Below, piece after piece: positions 57,566 to 64,000 of a stretch of 64,000 bases of DNA; the stretch's first letter is position 1, and each line of letters starts with the position of its first letter. The DNA lies in NCBI GenBank assembly GCA_038277395.1, contig CM076189.1:232005918-232069917 (forward strand). The letters run 5' to 3'. The notes beneath the pieces are model-generated. The model made no database searches. It was not told the origin of the DNA and saw only the letters and a program-made list of their open reading frames with translations. Made by a program: the position numbers and the translations under genes. The stretch is from Dryocosmus kuriphilus (taxonomy: Eukaryota > Arthropoda > Insecta > Hymenoptera > Cynipidae).

Positions 57566-58140
57566 GTGGAAAAATTGTCAAAATTACCCTAATAGATTAT
57601 GCAAGATTTAAATAGTCCTAAAATACTTCTTTTGACTCCCCAGACAACATATTAAAAAAGTAAGAAAAATGTAGATAAGGAAAACTCTGCCCAAAAGAAA
57701 ACAATCACGATTAACGCAAAAAAAATTGCAAGGAGTTTTCCTTATCTACAATGTTTTTAGTTTTTTGATTTAGCGTCTAGGGTATCAAAAGACGCATTTT
57801 AGGACCATTTAAAACTTGCAAAACCTATTAGGGCAATTTTGTCTAATTTTTTTTCCTTAGGGATAGTTGGTTTTTTTGCGCAGAGAGTTTTCCTTATCTA
57901 CAATTTTCCTTATTTTTTTGACAATTGTCTGGTAAATTAAAAGACGATATTTTAGGTGCATTTAAAACTTGCACAATCTATTAGCAAAATTTTGGAGAAT
58001 TTTTTTTCGTTAAGGGTGTATTTTTGCACAGGGAATTTTCCTTATCTGCAGTTTTCCTTATTTTTTATATGTTGTCTGGGTATTTAAAAGACGCATTTTA
58101 TGACTATTAAAACTTGCAAAATCTATTAAAACGAATTCAG

Positions 58141-58930
58141 AAGAACTCAGAAGAATGCAGAGAATTCAAAAGACTTCAAATAAAAAAAATTCAAGGTGTA
58201 TATTTTAATGACTTCGGAGGTATTCAAAAAACTTTAAATTAGTTAAAAAGTCCTCGGATGAATTCTACAGAATTCAAGATAATTCTATAAAGTTTAGTGA
58301 ATTCAAAGAAATCAGAAGAATGCAGAGAATTCAAAAAACTTAAAATTAAAAATAATTTACGTTGTATTCTTATGATTTAGAAGGTATTCAAAAAACTTTA
58401 AATTATTTGAAAAGTTTTGGTAGAGTTCTGCAGAGTTAAAGAGAATTCTACAGAATTCAGAAAATTCAGAAGTATTCAGAAAACTTTAAACTATTTCAAA
58501 AGTCTTAGGGCCCATTCTACAGAATTGAAGAGAATTTTGCAAATTCAGTAAATTCAAAAGAATTGAGAGAATTCAGAAGAACTCGGAAGAATGCAGACAA
58601 TTCAAAGGACTTGAAATTAAAAACTAATTCACGTTGTATTCTTATGATTTCAGAGATATGCAAAAACTTTAAATTGTTTCAAAAATCTTCGGGGGAAATC
58701 TACAGAATTTAAGAAATTTCTACATTATTCAGTGAATTCTACATAATTCAGAGAATTTAGAAGAATTCAGAGTGTTTAGGAAAATTCAGAAGAACTTTCA
58801 AAAGAATTTAATTCAAAAGTCTTTAAATTAAAAATAATTCAAGGTGTATTCTAATGATTTCAGAGGTATGCAAAAACTGTTAATTAATTCAAAAGTCTTC
58901 AAGGAAATTCTACAAAATTCTAATCACGTG
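58141..58930. repeat. GAATTC-rich degenerate tandem repeat
   Basis: Three to four units of roughly 200-240 bases are recognised by AGAGAATTCAAAA-ACTT, then TTATGATTTCAGAGGTAT-type text, then GAATTCTACAGAATTCA. Many short AGAATTCAGA words occur within units. Non-coding. Confidence 0.6.
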
Positions 58931-58939
58931 TTCATCTTA

Positions 58940-59965
58940 ACTGTCGTAATTAACCCGTCGAGCAATGTTGACTAATTTGGTTACTTTAGTAAAAGATAGT
59001 TTTAAATTTTCGTATCTCGTCGAAGTGTGAAGTTACATCAGAAAGTCACAACTTACTGGAAGAAAGTGATCGGAGGGGAAATTATGCGAACTGAACTTGT
59101 TTATGCACACACTCTCATCGGTGGCACATGTACTGTCTGTCACCAACGCGTGCTTCTGATTATTTAATCTTTAATTGTTAATTACTCGTTAATTATTAAT
59201 TTAAAAAAAATTTTATTCACTATTTTCGACATAAACACCCCCCCCCCCCCCCCATACCTCTCTCTCTCTTTGTATGTAGGTTTATCACGTACAATACGTA
59301 TTGCTTCAATGCTACAATGGTGCGGGGGACAATAATGCCTACGAAGAGAAAGCAATTACGCATGCGCGAGTTCTCATTATTGTATTGCTCCCACTACTTA
59401 AGTGGCTGAAATAGGCACGCGTGAATCATGCCTGCAGTGTATAAAGATTATTAAATCTCTTATTTACAAGCTCAGAGAATCCCTGAAATAATAAATATTT
59501 GAAATGTTTATAACCGTTATAGTGATTTGATGCAGCCGAAGTTTATATACGAACGGCAGTTGGACGTACTATATTTGCAGAACTTCAAGAGAGAGAACCC
59601 CCTACTCATCCTATCCATGCTACCTATCCTAACCTAAACCTTCAGAGCTATCCTACTTACCACTATTCCTGTCTCTCCTTCCCAGGATGCTTCTATTCCA
59701 GTGCCTATTATTGCATATTACGAAATGGCGTTAGTATAGCTGCACCCCTTAGATTTTTCAATCTGGGAAATTATCGTAAAGAAACTCGCGCCTATGTACC
59801 TACTAATGCCAAACGGTAATATCTTCCGTGGAAATTTCCAGCGGCAATGAGAATTTCGGATGAAAAATTATTTCCGAAGCTTTCTAATCGTTTCGAGTTC
59901 TCTTCAAAACCTGTCCGAGAGATGCATCCTTCATACATGTTCCTAATTTTATTCACAAATGATGT
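58940..59965. other. Unique DNA with a C tract and CT run, no gene
   Basis: A C19 run at about 59237-59255 is followed by CTCTCTCTCTTT. Sequence to 59965 is moderately less AT-rich and repeat-free, but has no recognisable coding region or RNA gene. Confidence 0.35.
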
Positions 59966-59969
59966 GCAA

Positions 59970-60925
59970 GTAAAAAAAAAACAAGTTGGGGTAACGTAGA
60001 TCCTGATTAGCCATACTAGACAGTCTAGTAAAATATGAATCAAGAAGTTGTCTAGTTAAACACGCGAAACAGTCAAGTTAAACTCTGTCTAGTTAGCATT
60101 TCAAAACAAGACATGTGGTATTAGTTACCAAACATCTAGTATTGCCAACATTTCCATGATTAGACTAGGTAACAAGCTGTCTAGTAAAAGTAAGCAGACG
60201 TTGAATTATACTTATATCTTCGTTTTTAGATTATTTTACAAGCTGTCTAGTAAAAGTGACCGGATATATGGCGGTTCTGCACGTTGTCTAGTAGAAGTCA
60301 TCAGACATTTGGTCTAGTAAAAGCTACGAGTTGTTGTTTTACAAAGTGTTGGGTAAAAGTTACTTTATTTTTGTTGAAAATAAAGATGTTTTGAGGATCT
60401 TTGAAACAGCTAGGTTTCAAAATGTACACAGCACAATAGAATTGAAATTCATTTATTACATTAATTACTGTATCATCCACTGTATCGTTATGGAAGTCAC
60501 TCATTTTAATAAACGTGAACAAAAGCAAGAAAATAAACACGCACTAAAAAAGTACGCGTGCAGTAAGCCAACTGCAAATAATACGTATCAATTAGGTTAG
60601 ACAATATCTGAGTCTGGAGTTGAAAGGAATACAAAGATCTACTTTTTGGCTTCTTGCCTACGACAAAAGGCAATTAGACAAGCAGGATCGAGAGAGGAAT
60701 AGGGATGGGTGAAGGGTGTTGGAGGGAGGAAGGAAGCGAGAACCTTGATTGGCTACCAGATGTCTCGTCATTGACACCATTTGCCATAACACAACGTATC
60801 GGTAAAATCTACTAGACGGCTTACAACAAATACAGTAGGAGTAACCAAACTTCTGGATTTTTACTATATCCTCGTAACCAGATCCATCTGGTAAGCCTAA
60901 CTAGTTCTTTTTTTCTGTGTGCTAG
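59970..60925. mobile_element. Motif-rich MITE-like element (GTCTAGTAAAAGT)
   Basis: About nine copies or variants of GTCTAGTAAAAGT occur between 60021 and 60330, with an inverted one at about 60806 (CTACTAGAC). The right end (GTTCTTTTTTTCTGTGTGCT) and the left (AAAAAAAAAACAAGTTGGGG) are weakly inverted. There is no coding capacity; short frames near 60331-60600 are unrecognised. Confidence 0.45.
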
Positions 60926-60929
60926 CGAT

Positions 60930-61640
60930 TATTACTTATATTTTTCGTGTACAGTTTTTGGTGTAAATGCAAAGATATGCATAGAAAATCCACTCTTACT
61001 AAGTATCCCCTACTGGCTGCAATTGGGTTTTTATTAAAAACGCTTGCATTTGCGTGCCCTTTTTCCAATGGAGAGAAAACAGCAGTAGAAAATTACTAAT
61101 TCAATTAGTCGAAGTATCTAGTAATTCAAGTAGTAAAGTTTCGATCAATTCAGATTTAAAGAGTTGTTGGACGTGACTTACCCTATCTACAAATAAAAGC
61201 CTAATTTTATCATTTCTTAACTGCCCCAACCTAAAAATTAATCACACTCGATCTGACTGAAACTTAGTCAAAGTGCAGTCCTATTTACTGACAGTTTATG
61301 TAACAAAAATGTATCATTGGGACAAGTATTTACCGAGGGGTAGGTTGTAATTTTTGATTATTGTACGAGTATCATATATTTTGATAATTTACAAGTCTTT
61401 TCATGTCAATAAAAAAAATTTTTCCCTTCATTATCGATAGGGTTCTTCATGCCTTTTTCATTAACCATAAGCATTTTTTGCAACAATAAATATTTTCTCT
61501 TTGAAAATGAAAGTCAAAAATAAATTTAATACCAGTCAATATGTCAAATGTTTAAAACCTCAAAATCACGTATTAAGATTCCAGTATATTTTAAAAATAC
61601 TACGAAGATTATAAAAGGAATTTCCGTAAAAAATAAGCGA
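60930..61640. other. AT-rich DNA, nothing recognised
   Basis: No gene, tandem repeat or inverted repeat was identified. Confidence 0.35.
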
Positions 61641-61649
61641 ATATCTTAT

Positions 61650-62450
61650 ATGTGACCGTCCGAAATATAACCAGGGAAATATACTCGGCTACGGCATCGG
61701 TACATGGAGATAAATGGATATTAAAACACAATATCTAAATATTACCTGGTAATATCTTAGAGATTTAACTATGGGAGTGGAGATATACCTAGGTATTGAA
61801 GCAGAGAATCCGTAGATATTAAAAACAAGATTTTAGTTTAAAATTGCCATGATATTAAACGGCAGAATCTATAATATATTCAAAAAAATATTTTTTAATT
61901 GTGCAAAAATTACCTGTAAAGCATAAATATTCTATGAAGTCCGAAAGGATCCTCTATCATAGTCCCGTGTTTTTATTTTCGATTCTTTAGCATTCGTCTT
62001 TTTTCGATAATTATTCAATTTTCGTAAAGAGACAGAGCAGACATCACGTGTTCAAGGAGGCTAACACAAGTGAAGCCCGACGTCGAGTCCTTATTTTCTT
62101 CCAATAATGATGATATCATATCGAAAAACTCTTAATCCATTTTTCACCAAGAAGTTTAATGCAATATAATTCCGAAAAACCGATCGAGAATGGACAAAGC
62201 GGGTTAAAGTTTTGCACGCCTACATGTCAACGACAATAATTGCTCCGAATCGAACTTAGATTGTTCCTTTAAATCAAGCTTTTAATATCTTAGATATTGA
62301 CGGTTAGTATCAAAGATTTTATGCTTGTAAAATAAACAGATATTGCCGTTCAATATCTTAATTATTGAATTGAAGATATTAGATAATATGTCGTAATATC
62401 TATATATTCTGGTTTATTATCCAAATTTTTAATACCTACTTTTCTCTCGC
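61650..62450. repeat. Region rich in AATATCTTA motifs, probable decayed MITE
   Basis: AATATCT, ATATTAC and related words recur about 15 times in both orientations, concentrated at 61700-61860 and 62280-62410 around an unrelated centre. The clustering at the two sides suggests an inverted element, but I could not define its ends. Confidence 0.35.
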
Positions 62451-62589
62451 AGTTCAAATATTGACAAATGTTTGTGGCATCTGGTATTTTTAAGATTGTA
62501 TAAATTAATTATATCGAAAAATAATAAAAATTGTAATATCTGATACATCTTAGAGAAAATCAATGATTTTTTTAAAAAAAACTTTTGGG

Positions 62590-62720
62590 ACGGGCTTAAT
62601 TTTAGTCCAAATATAGGCTTAATTTAAGTCCTATAGAGGCCAATTTTAAGTTCCGTAGAGACTAATTTTAAGTTATATTATAGCTAGTGTTAAGGCTCCT
62701 ATTCTAGGTTAGTTTTAGCA
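62590..62720. repeat. Short tandem repeat (~28 bp) of TTAATTTTAAGT type
   Basis: About four imperfect units of GGCTTAATTTTAAGTCC- or GACTAATTTTAAGTTA-like text occur in succession. Non-coding. 62720-63180 is plain AT-rich DNA. Confidence 0.5.
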
Positions 62721-63179
62721 GGACTGGTCTCCTTTATATTGCATCATGAAACAAGCAATTTGCTAGGAAGTTTTGTATTTTAATTGAATTTGCTGATTAA
62801 AGATACACAATAGTAGTATCCTAATCTTAAAATTATGTCCGTATATCGATAAATAGGTGGCCAATCATTGCCATTTTTTGTTTTTTACATTATTGTTAAC
62901 TTGTTTAAATATAAATTATCGACTACTTTTAACGCTTAACTTACGATGGCCATTTGTCATTTTTTTATGCTTATAGTGATTTTTACAAATTGCCAATCTT
63001 AAAAAAAAACCTTTATAGGTAGCTAATTAGTGTACCGATTACGCTATTCTAGCGAGAATATCATTCGTACTCCCAGTCTCTCATCATCTATTATTCGCAT
63101 TAAAAGGCTTGCGTCGCGTTCTTATTGCTTATGTTAATTTCGCGAAAATAAAAACGTTTCAGGTTGCGGACGAATAATT

Positions 63180-63720
63180 ATTGCAGGAAATGGTTAGACT
63201 AGTGTGACTGGGTAAGGCACTTTACCCCACACGCTGACGATTAGGCGAGTCGGAGGAGCGGCTATGCCGATGGAATTTTTCACTTTTTTTCCATCGCCTT
63301 TCCCCGGCTCGCGACTACAGATATAACGAATCTATAGGTAGGCGTCGTTTCCAGTGTCATTCCTCGCTATCGAACGAGTATCTCTCGTGTACCTTAGTGG
63401 GGCTACAGCAGTGCTGAAGACGTGTTCGATTATTCCTCATACTCGTATTGGTGGTCGGGTGTCGAAACACCTCAACCAATTATCGAGAAACTGGAATCTT
63501 TGACCACCCAGGACATGTGAGATCCCGCTAGGTTGCGCTGTGAAGAGACGATGGAGGATCGAGCCGCCTGAATCGATGCACAAACGAGCTTCGCGGCTCG
63601 AGTTAATTAAGCCTGATCTTCTCCGGCTAAGAAACCCTTTGGCTTACGCATTGCACCGCATCGCGAGCTTATTGCCGAGTTTCTGAAACGCTCGTTACTT
63701 TTTCCGTCCACTAACGTCCC
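63180..63720. other. GC-richer, CpG-containing unique island
   Basis: Composition changes sharply from its AT-rich surroundings and CpG dinucleotides are frequent. There is no repeat structure and no long open frame. Such islands often mark a promoter, 5' UTR or non-coding RNA near a gene, and a gene may lie beyond the right edge. I see no core promoter motif I would defend. Confidence 0.35.
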
Positions 63721-64000
63721 ACGAATTCCTCCAATTTTCATGGTCTTTACAATACTTCAATTTTAGCTTCAGCTATTCTTGGGGATGTAAATTTTGTTTA
63801 AAGGCTTCTTTGGAATTAGTTGGTGTTTTTGTTTATCTTCAGTGGTAAAATTTTTCAATTCTACCTAGCTGAATTGTTGGCGCAAAGTTTACCAAAAACA
63901 ACACAAGAAAAAAGATTTTTTTTAAACGCACATGACCTAAAATTTTACTGTTGAAAGTGTCTCCATTAAATGTCCGAAAAGCTCCGATAAGTTTATTCCC

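Larger units (their letters stand above)
56500..58140. repeat. ~125-bp tandem array that switches orientation, with two insertions
   Basis: Units in plus orientation (56540-57232 and 57566-57720) carry CCTAATAGATT-TGCAAG and GACTCCCCA-ACAACATAT. From about 57728 to 58140 the same unit runs in reverse (AAGACGCATTTTAGGACCAT, AAAACTTGCAAAACCTATTA). About six plus and three minus units are visible. Two short elements interrupt it, at 56607-56703 and 57233-57565. Non-coding. Confidence 0.75.

Overview
This window is AT-rich eukaryotic DNA, most likely from an insect; Hymenoptera is only an impression from the overall style. The signs of a eukaryote are a tRNA-derived SINE with a target-site duplication, a Merlin-type transposase remnant, Helentron-like non-autonomous elements, many MITEs and foldbacks, satellite arrays, and long poly-C, poly-A and CA tracts. 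I find no convincing host protein-coding gene, no rRNA, no intact tRNA and no CRISPR array. The window is layered mobile and repetitive DNA separated by low-complexity AT-rich sequence.

Layout. At 1-6.0 kb, two copies of a hairpin-ended, Helentron-like repeat (family A) face each other and share the same outer flank. Between them lie a candidate short exon, a SINE with a perfect 15-bp target duplication, degenerate tandem repeats and a broken Merlin/ISXO2-like transposase cut off at its N terminus by a family-A copy. At 6.1-8 kb there is an inverted-repeat element running into a CA microsatellite, and a third family-A copy. At 8-24 kb there are scattered MITEs and foldbacks, including a nested set at 13.9-17.8 kb, in otherwise unremarkable AT-rich DNA. 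At 24.27-27.39 kb is the best gene-bearing feature: a 3.1-kb DNA transposon with 570-bp terminal inverted repeats and an intronless transposase of about 547 residues, broken by one extra A in an A7 run. At 27.4-41.6 kb a degenerate ~115-bp tandem array hosts two later insertions: a 3.4-kb element that itself carries two family-A copies, and an 8.8-kb foldback element. The inverted arms of that foldback are made of a ~133-bp satellite (6 units on the left, about 44 on the right) around an inverted spacer. At 44.1-50.3 kb there are four more family-A copies, one inserted cleanly inside another. The rest (50-64 kb) holds MITEs, foldbacks, a ~125-bp tandem array that switches orientation, motif-rich repeats and a few GC-richer unique islands.

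How the parts relate. The only recognisable coding capacity is transposase: one nearly intact and one dead. Family A, the MITEs and the foldbacks encode nothing convincing and would depend on enzymes supplied elsewhere. The nested insertions give a relative chronology: the ~115-bp array first, then the elements inside it, then family A inside one of those. The two most distinctive observations are the FB-like foldback with satellite arms (32317-41103) and the family-A copy nested inside another, which fixes the ends of that family. Family assignments rest on recognition by eye; no database search was run.
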